A DNA stretch of 64,000 nt from positions 243,622 through 307,621 of the forward strand of contig NZ_JAGWDK010000009.1 of NCBI RefSeq assembly GCF_018398875.1. The letters are read 5' to 3'. The translations under genes were made by a program, and so were the position numbers. This DNA is from Bradyrhizobium sp. sGM-13. Lineage in GTDB: Bacteria > Pseudomonadota > Alphaproteobacteria > Rhizobiales > Xanthobacteraceae. The notes under the pieces were generated by a model. The model had not been told where the DNA came from. It worked only from the letters and a program-made list of their open reading frames with translations, and made no database searches. This document shows positions 25,524 to 33,429 of the stretch, one piece after another (within the stretch, counting starts at the first letter, position 1; every line of letters begins with the position of its first letter).

Positions 25524-26843
25524 TTATCCCGCGATCTTCGCCACCACTTCCGCCGGGCTGAGATTCTCGCGCGCCCCATCGCTGCGCCGCTTGATCTCGA
25601 GCTTGCCCTCGGCGAGGCCCTTCGGCCCGACCAGAATCTGCCAGGGGATGCCGATCAGGTCGGCGGCCGCGAATTTCGCGCCGGCGCGCTGGTCGGTATC
25701 GTCATAGAGCACGTCGACGCCCTTGGCCTGAAGCTCGCGATAAAGCTTCTCGCAGGCGCCATCGACGGCAGCGTCCCCCTGCTTCAGGTTCAAGATCACG
25801 GCAGTGAACGGTGCCACGGCCTCCGGCCATTTGATGCCGGCATCGTCGTGGCAGGCCTCGATGATGGCGCCGACCAGCCGCGAGACCCCGACGCCGTAGG
25901 AACCGCCATGGGTCGGCACGTCGACGCCGTCAGGGCCGGCGACCAGTGCCTTCATCGCATCGGAATATTTGGTGCCGAAATAGAAGATCTGACCGACCTC
26001 GATGCCGCGCGTGTTGACGCGCTTATCGGCCGGCACTTCGCGCTCGTAACGAACGGCATCGTGGACGTCCTCGGTTGCGGCATAGACCGACGTCCATTGC
26101 TTGATGATCGGGGTGAGATCGCCGTCGTAATCGACGTCGTCGGGCGGGATCGGCAGGTTCAGCACGTCGCTGTTGCAGAACACGCCGGACTCACCGGTTT
26201 CCGCGAGCACGATGAATTCATGGCTGAGATCGCCGCCGATCGGCCCGGTCTCGGCGCGCATCGGGATCGCCTTCAATCCCATTCGCGCGAAGGTGCGCAG
26301 GTAAGCGACGAACATCCGGTTATAGGAACGGCGCGCTGCCGCCTCGTCGATATCGAAGGAGTACGCATCCTTCATCAGGAACTCGCGGCCGCGCATCACG
26401 CCGAAACGCGGGCGCTGCTCGTCGCGGAACTTCCACTGGATGTGGTAGAGATTGAGCGGCAGGTTTCTGTAGGATTTGACGTAGGCGCGAAAGATCTCGG
26501 TGATCATTTCCTCATTGGTCGGCCCATACAGCAATTCGCGCTTGTGGCGGTCGCTGATGCGCAGCATCTCCGGGCCGTAGGCGTCGTAGCGTCCGCTCTC
26601 GCGCCAGAGGTCGGCGAGCTGCAGCGTCGGCATCAACAGTTCCAGGGCGCCGGCGCGGTCCTGTTCCTCGCGGACGATCTGCTCGATCTTCTTCAGCACC
26701 CGGAAGCCCAGCGGCAGCCAAGCGTAAATGCCTGCAGCCTCCTGCCGCATCATGCCCGCGCGCAGCATCAGCCGATGCGAGACGATCTCCGCCTCTTTCG
26801 GATTCTCTTTCAGGATGGGTAGAAAAAACCGCGACAACCGCAT
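25524..26843 (-). CDS. proS: Prolyl-tRNA synthetase, short form without editing insertion
   Basis: This class II synthetase charges tRNA(Pro). The 439-residue length is well below the roughly 570 of the E. coli type; the YbaK-like insertion between motifs 2 and 3 is missing. Motif 1 (AAGIYAWLPLGFRVLKKI), motif 2 (FRDEQRPRFGVMRGREF) and motif 3 (GGSYGVGVSRLVGA) are intact, with the anticodon domain at the end. Alphaproteobacteria commonly have this form and rely on free-standing editing enzymes such as the YbaK protein at 15.9 kb. Confidence 0.95.
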   Translation of the reverse strand: MRLSRFFLPILKENPKEAEIVSHRLMLRAGMMRQEAAGIYAWLPLGFRVLKKIEQIVREEQDRAGALELLMPTLQLADLWRESGRYDAYGPEMLRISDRHKRELLYGPTNEEMITEIFRAYVKSYRNLPLNLYHIQWKFRDEQRPRFGVMRGREFLMKDAYSFDIDEAAARRSYNRMFVAYLRTFARMGLKAIPMRAETGPIGGDLSHEFIVLAETGESGVFCNSDVLNLPIPPDDVDYDGDLTPIIKQWTSVYAATEDVHDAVRYEREVPADKRVNTRGIEVGQIFYFGTKYSDAMKALVAGPDGVDVPTHGGSYGVGVSRLVGAIIEACHDDAGIKWPEAVAPFTAVILNLKQGDAAVDGACEKLYRELQAKGVDVLYDDTDQRAGAKFAAADLIGIPWQILVGPKGLAEGKLEIKRRSDGARENLSPAEVVAKIAG

Positions 26844-26972
26844 GGGACAACTCGAGGAATCAGTGGGCTACCGGAAGACGTGCAGTGAAACCGGATCGGC
26901 TGCGAAAACACAAGGCCGGAAGCCGCGAAAAAGCCGCTGAAAACGCGGATTTGTGGGTCGTTCTGGCAGGGT

Positions 26973-27060
26973 TTCGTAGGATGGGTGGAGCGAAGCGATA
27001 CCCATCGCCTTCGCCGTTGCAGGCATTGATGGGTATCGCTTCTCTCTACCCATCCTACAA
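26973..27060. repeat. Long inverted repeat (MITE-like palindrome)
   Basis: Two arms of about 33 bases (TCGTAGGATGGGTGGAGCGA, then AGCGATACCCATC, against GATGGGTATCGCT and the complement of the rest) flank a 21-base centre (GCCTTCGCCGTTGCAGGCATT). The arms match at most positions. It would fold into a long hairpin on either strand. I recall similar GTAGGATGGGT palindromes in Bradyrhizobium genomes, but no search was made. It lies between the start of proS and the end of the copper operon, where it may also stop transcription. Confidence 0.75.
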
Positions 27061-27072
27061 ATTGCTCGCTGC

Positions 27073-27579
27073 CTATTTCTTCATGCCGGAATGATCGTGC
27101 TTCATTTCGCCGCCCGCCGGCCCCCGCGCGCCGACGCCCTGCACGTCGAGCGACAACGTCACCTTTCCCGCCTTCTCGAATTCGAGGGTGACCGGCACCT
27201 TGTCGCCTTGCCTGAAGGGCTGCTTGAGATCCATCAGCATCAGATGATAGCCGCCCGGCGCGAGCTTGACGGCCTTGCCCGGCTCGATCGGCAGGCCCTT
27301 GTCGAGCGGCCGCATCGTCATGACGCCGTTGTTCATCGCCATCTCGTGAATTTCGACCTTGCCGATGTTATCGCCCGAGCCGCCAACAAGCTTGTCCGGC
27401 GCGCTGCCCTTGTTTTCGACGGTGAGATAGCCGCCGGCGATTTTTGCGCCGCTCGGTGTAGCGCGGCTCCAGGCTTGCTTGATGACGAGGTCTCCGGCCT
27501 TGACCTCCTGCGCGTGCGTGGGCGTACCCAGAAGAGCAAACAGGGTGGCGAAGGCGAACAATGGCAAGACAGGTTTCAT
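27073..27579 (-). CDS. Periplasmic copper chaperone of the PCuAC family
   Basis: PCuAC proteins carry Cu(I) to cytochrome oxidase assembly, often with ScoI. The 168-residue precursor has a signal peptide ending THAQ (residue 24). The copper site is visible as H78, M89, H112 and M114 (VEIHEMAMNNGVMTMRP and GGYHLMLMD). The tail MKHDHSGMKK adds more His and Met ligands, a known second site in some members. It is the last gene of the copper-type operon and has its own 112-base upstream gap with a palindrome. Confidence 0.93.
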   Translation of the reverse strand: MKPVLPLFAFATLFALLGTPTHAQEVKAGDLVIKQAWSRATPSGAKIAGGYLTVENKGSAPDKLVGGSGDNIGKVEIHEMAMNNGVMTMRPLDKGLPIEPGKAVKLAPGGYHLMLMDLKQPFRQGDKVPVTLEFEKAGKVTLSLDVQGVGARGPAGGEMKHDHSGMKK

Positions 27580-27615
27580 CGGATGTCTTTCGATTTATGA
27601 AGTATGGCCGACACA

Positions 27616-27660
27616 CAACGGACGGCCGCGGGCCGCCGTTGCATTAACGTGAGAATGCAA
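27616..27660 (-). promoter_or_regulatory. Hairpin plus palindrome upstream of the PCuAC gene
   Basis: CAACGG-A-CGGCC and GGGCCGCCGTTG (27616-27641) form a hairpin, and overlapping it TTGCATT-N8-AATGCAA (27639-27660) is a perfect seven-base inverted repeat. The second looks like a protein operator. Either could adjust PCuAC output separately from the genes before it. No known regulator was matched. Confidence 0.4.
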
Positions 27661-27691
27661 CGTTCATGTTCACAATAGCGGGATTGCGTCC

Positions 27692-28198
27692 TTATTTCTT
27701 CGCGGCCTTTTGCTGAATCAACCATTTTTCGAGGTCCGGCATTTCCGCCGAACCTTCGATCGTGGTCACGGTTCCATCCCGTCCAATCAGGAGCGTGCGC
27801 GGGATATCCCCCTGCCAGGCAGGATCGATCTCGAACCGGAGGCGTTCGACGAAGCCGTCACTGAAAATCCAGTTCTCCGCCGATTCCAGCCCGGCCTTCT
27901 CCAGCATCGCGCGCGTTGGGCCGGGCAGATTCGGAACGAGATCGGCGCTGACCATCACGACGTCGATCTCGGAATGGTCCTTCATGAATTGTCCGAGCAG
28001 CGGCAATTCGACCTTGCAAGGACCGCAGGTGACGCCCCAGAAATGCACCAGCGTCGGGCGCCCGGCATGCGAACGCAGCACGTCCTGCCAGCTTCCCCGC
28101 ACGAATGGCTTGAGCGTGAACTCGGACGACGTCTCGGCGCCAGGCGCTCCGCCCAGACAGGCAACGAGGAATATGACGGCGAGCAGAAAGCGTTTCAT
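27692..28198 (-). CDS. Secreted TlpA/ResA-like thioredoxin protein
   Basis: The 168-residue precursor has an N-terminal signal (MKRFLLAVIFLVACLGGAPG) and a thioredoxin fold with the redox motif CGPC at residues 58-61 (HFWGVTCGPCKVELP) and the cis-proline loop DIPRTLLIGRDG. TlpA-like proteins reduce Sco and CoxB copper sites in the periplasm, which fits its place beside a copper chaperone gene. The ATG overlaps the end of the BNR gene by four bases. A cysteine at residue 14 could make it a lipoprotein (LVAC). Confidence 0.88.
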   Translation of the reverse strand: MKRFLLAVIFLVACLGGAPGAETSSEFTLKPFVRGSWQDVLRSHAGRPTLVHFWGVTCGPCKVELPLLGQFMKDHSEIDVVMVSADLVPNLPGPTRAMLEKAGLESAENWIFSDGFVERLRFEIDPAWQGDIPRTLLIGRDGTVTTIEGSAEMPDLEKWLIQQKAAKK

Positions 28199-29409
28199 GA
28201 TCCATCTCCGATCGGTAGAAGGCGATATCCGTCGGCCTTGGTCATCCACGAAAGGTAGACCTTCTGCCCGTCACTGACCAGCAACGGGTGGTCGGATGTA
28301 TCCGTCGTCGTAGCGATCGCGACCGGCGTTGACCAGCTCTTGCCCTCATCATGCGAGACAATCGCGTTGACCGCGGTCTTCTCGCCGTCGAACTCCTTCC
28401 AGACCATGGTAGTGCCACGCGGGCCGGCAAGAACGTAGGGCCGCGTAGGATTGCGATCGGCGCGGCCGAGCGGAAGCGGATCGGAAAACGTACGTCCCTC
28501 GTCTTGCGAGCGGGCATAGAACAGCCCCTTGCGCACCTTGCCGTTGGTGTACCACGTCACGTGGTAAGTGCCGGCGGGCGAGATCGAAAGACTTGGCCCA
28601 TGATGCGGGCACGCGGCAATCTGCCAATCGTCACGGCTGACGCGGCGAGCCTCGCCCGGCGTCTCCGGGTCGGCGAACGTCATGATCGCGTGATCGCGCA
28701 CACCGCCGTCGAAGATGTTCCTGAACACCACCACCGGACGGCCGGCGCCTGCGAACGCCAAGCCGAGCCGGCAGCATTCGCAGGTATTGTCGGCTGCGAG
28801 GTGCGTCTCGGAATAGGTCGCGCCGCCGTCCTTTGATGAGGCAAAGAACAGCCCTGCCCCTTCATATTTCCTGCCCTCCTCACGCGCAGGCAAGCGGTTG
28901 CGCTTGTCGATCCAGGCCGCAAACACCGAACCGTCAGCATCGAGGCCGAGTGCGACAAAGCGCTGGCTCTCGTTGCTTGGGGTAATCGGCCGCAGCTCAG
29001 CAAAGCTCTGGCCGCCATCGGTCGACCTCGTGGTCAGCACCTGACCATTGAACGCCTTGTCCCGGAAGCGCGAAAACGCCAATGCGATGCCGCCGTTCTT
29101 GTCGATGACGATCTGCGGACGCGCATCCGGACCCCAATCGAGGTTGAGCTTTTCTTTTGTCACCTGAACCGACGTCGAAAAGCTGCGCCCCTGACCCTTC
29201 GAACTCGCGACCGATATCTGGCCTCCGGCCATCCAGGCGAGCCACAGCGTTCCATCCGGCGCGAAGGCCGGCATGACCTTCGACGCGCAGCGCAACGCTG
29301 TCTCCTCGCACGCCGCTTCCGAGGCGTGCTGATGATGGCTCATTTGCGCTTGCGCTGCACTTTGGCAAAGCGAGAGGGCGAGCATCGCGAGCAGGCTCAT
29401 TCGCAGCAT
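28195..29409 (-). CDS. Secreted BNR/sialidase-like beta-propeller protein
   Basis: The 404-residue precursor has a signal peptide ending SAAQAQM, then a His-rich start SHHQHASEAACEETALRC. At least four Asp-box repeats are visible (STDGGQSF, SKDGGATYS, SQDEGRTFS, SHDEGKSWS), which mark a six-bladed propeller, but no sialidase catalytic set is evident. The block CECCRL is a cysteine cluster that could bind metal. The ATG at 29409 has AGGAGGAG eight bases upstream, better than the overlapping ATG at 29439. It is in the middle of the copper-type operon. Role unknown; metal binding or display is inference. Confidence 0.8.
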   Translation of the reverse strand: MLRMSLLAMLALSLCQSAAQAQMSHHQHASEAACEETALRCASKVMPAFAPDGTLWLAWMAGGQISVASSKGQGRSFSTSVQVTKEKLNLDWGPDARPQIVIDKNGGIALAFSRFRDKAFNGQVLTTRSTDGGQSFAELRPITPSNESQRFVALGLDADGSVFAAWIDKRNRLPAREEGRKYEGAGLFFASSKDGGATYSETHLAADNTCECCRLGLAFAGAGRPVVVFRNIFDGGVRDHAIMTFADPETPGEARRVSRDDWQIAACPHHGPSLSISPAGTYHVTWYTNGKVRKGLFYARSQDEGRTFSDPLPLGRADRNPTRPYVLAGPRGTTMVWKEFDGEKTAVNAIVSHDEGKSWSTPVAIATTTDTSDHPLLVSDGQKVYLSWMTKADGYRLLPIGDGS

Positions 29410-29435
29410 GGCTTTACTCCTCCTGTGCTGTCCGA

Positions 29436-31829
29436 TCATTTGAACGCCAGCTTCATGCCGGCGATGAACGCGCGCGGCGAACCGGCGTAGATCGAGCCGG
29501 TCGTGTTGGCCAATACGCCGGCGGGATTCTGGATACCATCGACCGTCACCGAGTTTGCGATGTTGTTCGCGGAAGCCACATAGGTCCGGTCGAATACGTT
29601 CCTGACTTCGACATACATGCTCAACGACTTGAAGTAATCGGACGCGAGATCGGTCTTGTAGTGAACGTTGAGATTAACCAGTTCGTAGCCGGGCGCTTTC
29701 AAGAGGTTGGCGTTGTCCATGTAGAACGAATCCTTCCACTGGACTTCGACGAACGCCCCGAGCCCTGCCAGCAGCCCCCACGTTTGCTCATAGCCAAGCC
29801 GCGCGGTGAGTTCGTTCGGCGAGATGCCGGGAATCTTGTTGCCCGCGCGATTGAAGTTGAAGGCCGCTCCACCAGCGCCGGGGCTCCTGAGAGCTTCCGT
29901 ATATTCAGTGTAGTATTGATCGAGATAGGTATACGCCGCCGTGAAACGCCAGCCGGGATAGAACTTCCAGTCAGCGGCCAGTTCCACCCCGCGATGCTCC
30001 GACTTGGGCGCGTTGAAGGTGAAGCTTGCATTGGGTGCATTGGCAGGCGTTGCCTGAGTCACGAGTTCGTCCCTGAAGAACTCGTAGAAGCCCGTCACGC
30101 TAAATTTAAGCGCGCTGTTCGGCGTCCAGTCGAAGCCGAGGTCGTAGCCCAGGTTCTTTTGCGCTTTCAGTTGCGTGTTGTTGCCGGTGGTGCCCGTGGA
30201 ATCGACGAAGAGGTTGCCGACCTGTGGCGTGCCATAGCCGGTGGCAACGCGTGCGCGAAGCAGCCACTCGGGGTTCAGCTTGTAAAGCAGCGCCAGTTCC
30301 GGCGCGGTGTTCTGGAATTGCCTGTCGGCAGAGACCAGTCTAGGCGTTGCTATCGGGACGTTTGGCGTGTTGTAGGCGTAGGAGGTATTGATCCCCTTCA
30401 GAAGCGTCGTTTCCCATCCGATCCCGGCGATCGCCGTCAGGTTAGGAGCCAATTTGAGTTCCTCGCGCGCGCGAACTCCGTAGTTGGTGGTGTCGCTCCA
30501 GGTATTGCTCTGCAGAAGCCCGAGCTTCGCATTGCCGCCCGGCATGACATTGCGCGTATCGCTTGACGCCGTCAGCGTGTTGTAGAACGCGCCGAAATAC
30601 GTCGTCGATTCCATGCCGAGGATTTCGCCGCGCTTGGTGACGTCGCTCATGTAGTTGTAGGACGGGAAATCGCCGATCGCGCTGGTCGTACCCGTCGGTT
30701 GATTGATGTTGCGATCGTCGAACACGAACTGGTTGCGCCAGGTGGTCGTGTTGTCGAAATCGTGCTCCCACCTGCCGCCGACGATCGTGCGGCGATCCTC
30801 GCGGCCGAGGCCGGCCTGTATGGCGGTGATCGGCGTTCTCGTCCCGTTGAAGCCGTTGTTGAAGAGGGAAACCGTTCCGCAGCCGGCGATGCCGGCCATC
30901 TCGCAGCCTTGCTGGAATGGGTTTTGATAATATTGGTTGAGCGACAGCCGGATCGGCAGTTTTGTATCGAGGTTGTTGTTGATGAACTTGATGGTGAAAC
31001 GGTCGTCCGGCGTGGCGTGCAGGGTGCCAAGAAAGTTGACGGTCTGGGTATTGAACCAACTGTTCTGAATAAACCCGTCGCCGCGCGCATCGCTGGCGAA
31101 CAGCGAATACTCGAAATTGCCGACCTTCTTGCCTGCGGCGAGATAGTTATTGAGATAGCCGAAGCTGCCGCCATCGACGCCGTATTCGCTCCCGTCGATT
31201 GTACGCCCCGGGCGGGTGCGGAAGTTGAGCGCGCCGCCGGTGGCATAGTTGCCAAAGAGCGCTGACGACGGGCCCCGAATGACATCGATCGCGCCATAGG
31301 CCTTGGGATCGATCAGGTCGCTGCGAGAAAGCCCGTCCGGCTGCGTGACCGGAAAGCCGTCGTCAAAGATCACGAGATTGCGGATGGCAAAACCGTTTCG
31401 GGCGTTGGAACCGCGGATCGAGATGCCAATATCGCGCGGCCCGTTGCCCTGCTTCACCGAGATACCTGGGCTCTCGCGCAGCACGTCGGCCACGGAGAAC
31501 GACGGCCGGTTGTCGAACTGGCTACGATCGATGGTCGTCTCGGTCTGGCCATTCGGCGCCTGGTAAAGCAGCGCGCGCGCCACGCTCGGGGTAATGCCCG
31601 CGGTTAGCGACGCGGAAGGCGCGGGGTTGGCCGAAGGCGGCCTCGCCCGCGTCCGGGCGGACGCGCGAACGGCCGGCTTTCGGGCCGCAGGTCTGGCGGT
31701 CGCGGCGCGCGGCGCATCGACGGTCACCGCCGGCAACGCCGTCTGGGCGGTCGCGGGCGACGGCGTAAGGGACAGCGCACTGCCAAGCACAAGCAGGCTC
31801 GCGCTTCCCAAAACACGAGGGGGATACAT
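29436..31829 (-). CDS. TonB-dependent outer-membrane receptor
   Basis: The 797-residue receptor has a signal peptide (cleavage near SPATAQ), an unusual Ala/Arg/Pro-rich linker (about 40-72), a plug domain (PSFSVADVLRESPGISV, RDIGISIRGSNARNGF) and a 22-strand barrel ending AGMKLAFK. Linkage to PCuAC, a TlpA-like protein and DUF2946 makes copper or a copper-chelate the likely substrate, as in copper-starvation receptors of Bradyrhizobium (PcuB of the pcuABCDE operon). Siderophore uptake cannot be excluded. Confidence 0.88.
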   Translation of the reverse strand: MYPPRVLGSASLLVLGSALSLTPSPATAQTALPAVTVDAPRAATARPAARKPAVRASARTRARPPSANPAPSASLTAGITPSVARALLYQAPNGQTETTIDRSQFDNRPSFSVADVLRESPGISVKQGNGPRDIGISIRGSNARNGFAIRNLVIFDDGFPVTQPDGLSRSDLIDPKAYGAIDVIRGPSSALFGNYATGGALNFRTRPGRTIDGSEYGVDGGSFGYLNNYLAAGKKVGNFEYSLFASDARGDGFIQNSWFNTQTVNFLGTLHATPDDRFTIKFINNNLDTKLPIRLSLNQYYQNPFQQGCEMAGIAGCGTVSLFNNGFNGTRTPITAIQAGLGREDRRTIVGGRWEHDFDNTTTWRNQFVFDDRNINQPTGTTSAIGDFPSYNYMSDVTKRGEILGMESTTYFGAFYNTLTASSDTRNVMPGGNAKLGLLQSNTWSDTTNYGVRAREELKLAPNLTAIAGIGWETTLLKGINTSYAYNTPNVPIATPRLVSADRQFQNTAPELALLYKLNPEWLLRARVATGYGTPQVGNLFVDSTGTTGNNTQLKAQKNLGYDLGFDWTPNSALKFSVTGFYEFFRDELVTQATPANAPNASFTFNAPKSEHRGVELAADWKFYPGWRFTAAYTYLDQYYTEYTEALRSPGAGGAAFNFNRAGNKIPGISPNELTARLGYEQTWGLLAGLGAFVEVQWKDSFYMDNANLLKAPGYELVNLNVHYKTDLASDYFKSLSMYVEVRNVFDRTYVASANNIANSVTVDGIQNPAGVLANTTGSIYAGSPRAFIAGMKLAFK

Positions 31830-31922
31830 AAGACATTCCTGACGCCAGCGCTCTGGCTGGCTTGCTCAACTGAACGAACTGGCACGGCCGCGGCCGCACC
31901 ATTTGACGAAGGTCAAGTGAGG

Positions 31923-32294
31923 TCAGGATATGGAGGGAGGCGCACGCGCCTGCGCGTGGCTGCCGGCGCGAGCGTTTGTCAGCCGGAAAGCAAAGTCGAA
32001 CCAGGCCACCTGCTCGGCAACCCGATCGACGTCGATCGCCGCAGTCTCCGGCACGGCGACCGGCGCACCGGTCTGCAGCACGTTGCAAACCGAACAGCAT
32101 CCGTCATGGGCGCGGTGGCCGGTCTGGTCGGCCTGCCCGGCACCGGGCCCTCCATCGCCGTGGCAGATCACGGCACCGGCGAGCGGATCGGAGGCCGCGA
32201 TGCTCGCCGCCCAGCATGCGCCGATCGGTGCAAAAATCTGCACCACCAGAGCAATCAGGACGATTGGCAGGAAATTCTTCAGCCGCCGGCGCAT
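31923..32294 (-). CDS. DUF2946-family exported protein, first gene of the copper-type operon
   Basis: The 123-residue protein begins MRRRLKNFLPIVLIALVVQI, a basic start followed by a hydrophobic segment ending APIGACWA. The body has VICHGDGG, GHRAHDGCCSVC and NVLQ, the Cys/His cluster that marks DUF2946 proteins, which are often next to copper receptors. It is the promoter-proximal gene. A role in copper handling in the periplasm is inferred from the cluster. Confidence 0.78.
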   Translation of the reverse strand: MRRRLKNFLPIVLIALVVQIFAPIGACWAASIAASDPLAGAVICHGDGGPGAGQADQTGHRAHDGCCSVCNVLQTGAPVAVPETAAIDVDRVAEQVAWFDFAFRLTNARAGSHAQARAPPSIS

Positions 32295-32394
32295 CGCAAA
32301 CCCATCCGCTTCAGACCTTAATCACCACTGGAGTCCGAAGTCGAGATCAAGTTCCCGGAACTATGTTGCAGCTTCAAGGAAAGATGCTGGCGAA

Positions 32395-32417
32395 AAACGA
32401 TGCGTTTTGCATCATTT
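32395..32417 (-). promoter_or_regulatory. Putative operator of the copper-type operon
   Basis: AAACGATGC-GTTTT-GCATCATTT is an inverted repeat with nine-base arms and one mismatch. It is about 100 bases before the DUF2946 start and about 130 bases before the structured RNA candidate on the other strand, so one regulator could serve both. It shares a TGCA-rich core with the palindrome before the PCuAC gene. Confidence 0.45.
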
Positions 32418-32539
32418 AGAGGGCGCCTTACCTAGATACCAAGCCTCGGGCGAATTGCAGCTAAATCCACAACTGTGAGTAGCATATTCCCAATCATTTC
32501 GCAGAGTGCTGGAATTTTGAACAAACGTTGCCGAAAATG

Positions 32540-32736
32540 GTGACAAGACGAAAAAGATGGTCTACCAATTCGGGCTCAGGCTTGCCGACAGGCAAAGCTT
32601 GGTGGTCCAAGTCTCGGGAGGAGCCCTGACGCGCACAAGCAGCGTCGCCTCGACAATCAAGAGCAAATCTCACTTTTCGGGGAAATTAAGGGTCGACACA
32701 ATTTTTGAGCAGGGCTTGGTGCCCTGCTCTTTTTTT
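32540..32736 (+). ncRNA. Candidate structured small RNA
   Basis: No plausible protein frame lies here, yet the plus strand has nested stems and a strong terminator. GGTCTACCAA (32559-32568) pairs with TTGGTGGTCC (32599-32608); within it GCTTGCC (32580-32586) pairs with GGCAAAGC (32591-32598) around a GACA loop with one bulged A. A short GGG/CCC hairpin follows near 32615, and then the terminator at 32707-32736. The 5' end is only estimated. It matches no RNA class that I recognise (not SRP, RNase P, tmRNA or 6S by the motifs I know). Confidence 0.45.
32707..32736 (+). terminator. Rho-independent terminator
   Basis: GAGCAGGGC (32707-32715), loop TTGGT, GCCCTGCTC (32721-32729) and then TTTTTTT: a perfect nine-pair stem with a seven-U tract on the plus strand. 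There is no upstream plus-strand protein gene for it to serve, which is the main argument for the RNA candidate. It stands about 20 bases before the globin pseudogene start. Confidence 0.9.
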
Positions 32737-32756
32737 CGTTACGATCGCCAACGACA

Positions 32757-33286
32757 ATGACGGCATCGTCAAATCCGATCGAGCGAAGTTTTGGACTGGC
32801 CGCCGAGCGCTGCGAAGATCTGACGCCGCTGGTCTATCGCCGCCTGTTCGAGACGCATCCCGAAGCGCGGACGATGTTTCGGACCGAGGGCAGCGAACTC
32901 GTCAAGGGCTCGATGCTGGCCCTGACAATCGACGCGATTCTGGATTTTGCCGGCCAACGCACCGGCCATTTCCGTCTGATCACATCGGAAGCTTCCTCGC
33001 ACGACGCCCGCGCGCGATCAGCAAAAGTGGAAGCCGGTTTTGCGTCCGATCGCGCGCTATTCTCTTGAATCGGCGCATGATCCTGTCGCCAAACCGCGCA
33101 CACTTTGGCGGATCATGCGCTGGCACGCCGCGCGAACTATTCGTCACGTTCTTCGGGATCATCGCGCAGACGCTGCGCGACATCATCGCGGCCGACTGGT
33201 CCGACGAAATCGATGCGGCGTGGCAAGAACTGCTCGGCGAGATCGAGGGCCTCGTTGCAGCGCAGTGTGAAAATAACCAGCCCTAG
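32757..33286 (+). pseudogene. Globin-family gene disrupted by a palindromic element
   Basis: The first frame (from ATG 32757) reads a bacterial globin start: PIERSFGLAAERCEDLTPLV, YRRLFETHPEARTMF, then GHFRLITSEASSHDA. It stops making sense at about 33009. From 33122 another frame resumes with GTPRELFVTFFGIIAQTLR and DEIDAAWQELLGEIEGLV to the TAG at 33286. The two halves join neatly at SHDA/GTPRELF once the intervening 113 bases are removed. The gene is therefore broken by an insertion plus frame change, with little other decay, so the event looks recent. Confidence 0.82.
33009..33121. repeat. Two-hairpin palindromic element inserted in the globin gene
   Basis: Two inverted repeats stand in tandem: CGCGCGATC/GATCGCGCG (33011-33019 with 33048-33056), enclosing AAAAGTGGAAGCCGGTTTT, and GCATGATCC/GGATCATGC (33075-33083 with 33110-33118). 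The host reading frame is interrupted exactly at its borders. The enclosed sequence resembles RIME/RPE-type repeats of rhizobia as I remember them. It carries no gene and must have been moved by a factor in trans. Confidence 0.75.
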
Positions 33287-33429
33287 CTACGGCCGATCGG
33301 CACGTCCTAGTGGCAGGCGCTTGAGCCATCCGGTGGCGCAAACGCGCCGAGTGTGAAAGACTGCCTCGATCCGCGGTGCGTGCAATCGACGCCGACGGCC
33401 ATAACAAACGACAAGCGAGGGAGCAAACG

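Noticed and set aside
28195..29409. Exo-alpha-sialidase activity for the BNR protein
   Set aside because: Only Asp-box repeats are visible; the arginine triad and catalytic set of sialidases were not identified.
27073..32294. Calling the operon pcuABCDE
   Set aside because: Only the receptor and the PCuAC chaperone clearly correspond; gene order differs and the YcnJ-like membrane gene is missing, so the symbols would mislead.
32540..32736. SRP (4.5S) RNA, 6S RNA or tmRNA identity for the structured RNA
   Set aside because: The GGAAGCAGC-type SRP loop, the 6S open-complex bubble layout and tRNA-like ends of tmRNA were not found.
32557..32760. 67-codon plus-strand frame over the RNA candidate
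   Set aside because: It reads straight through the strong terminator and has no RBS or recognisable protein features.
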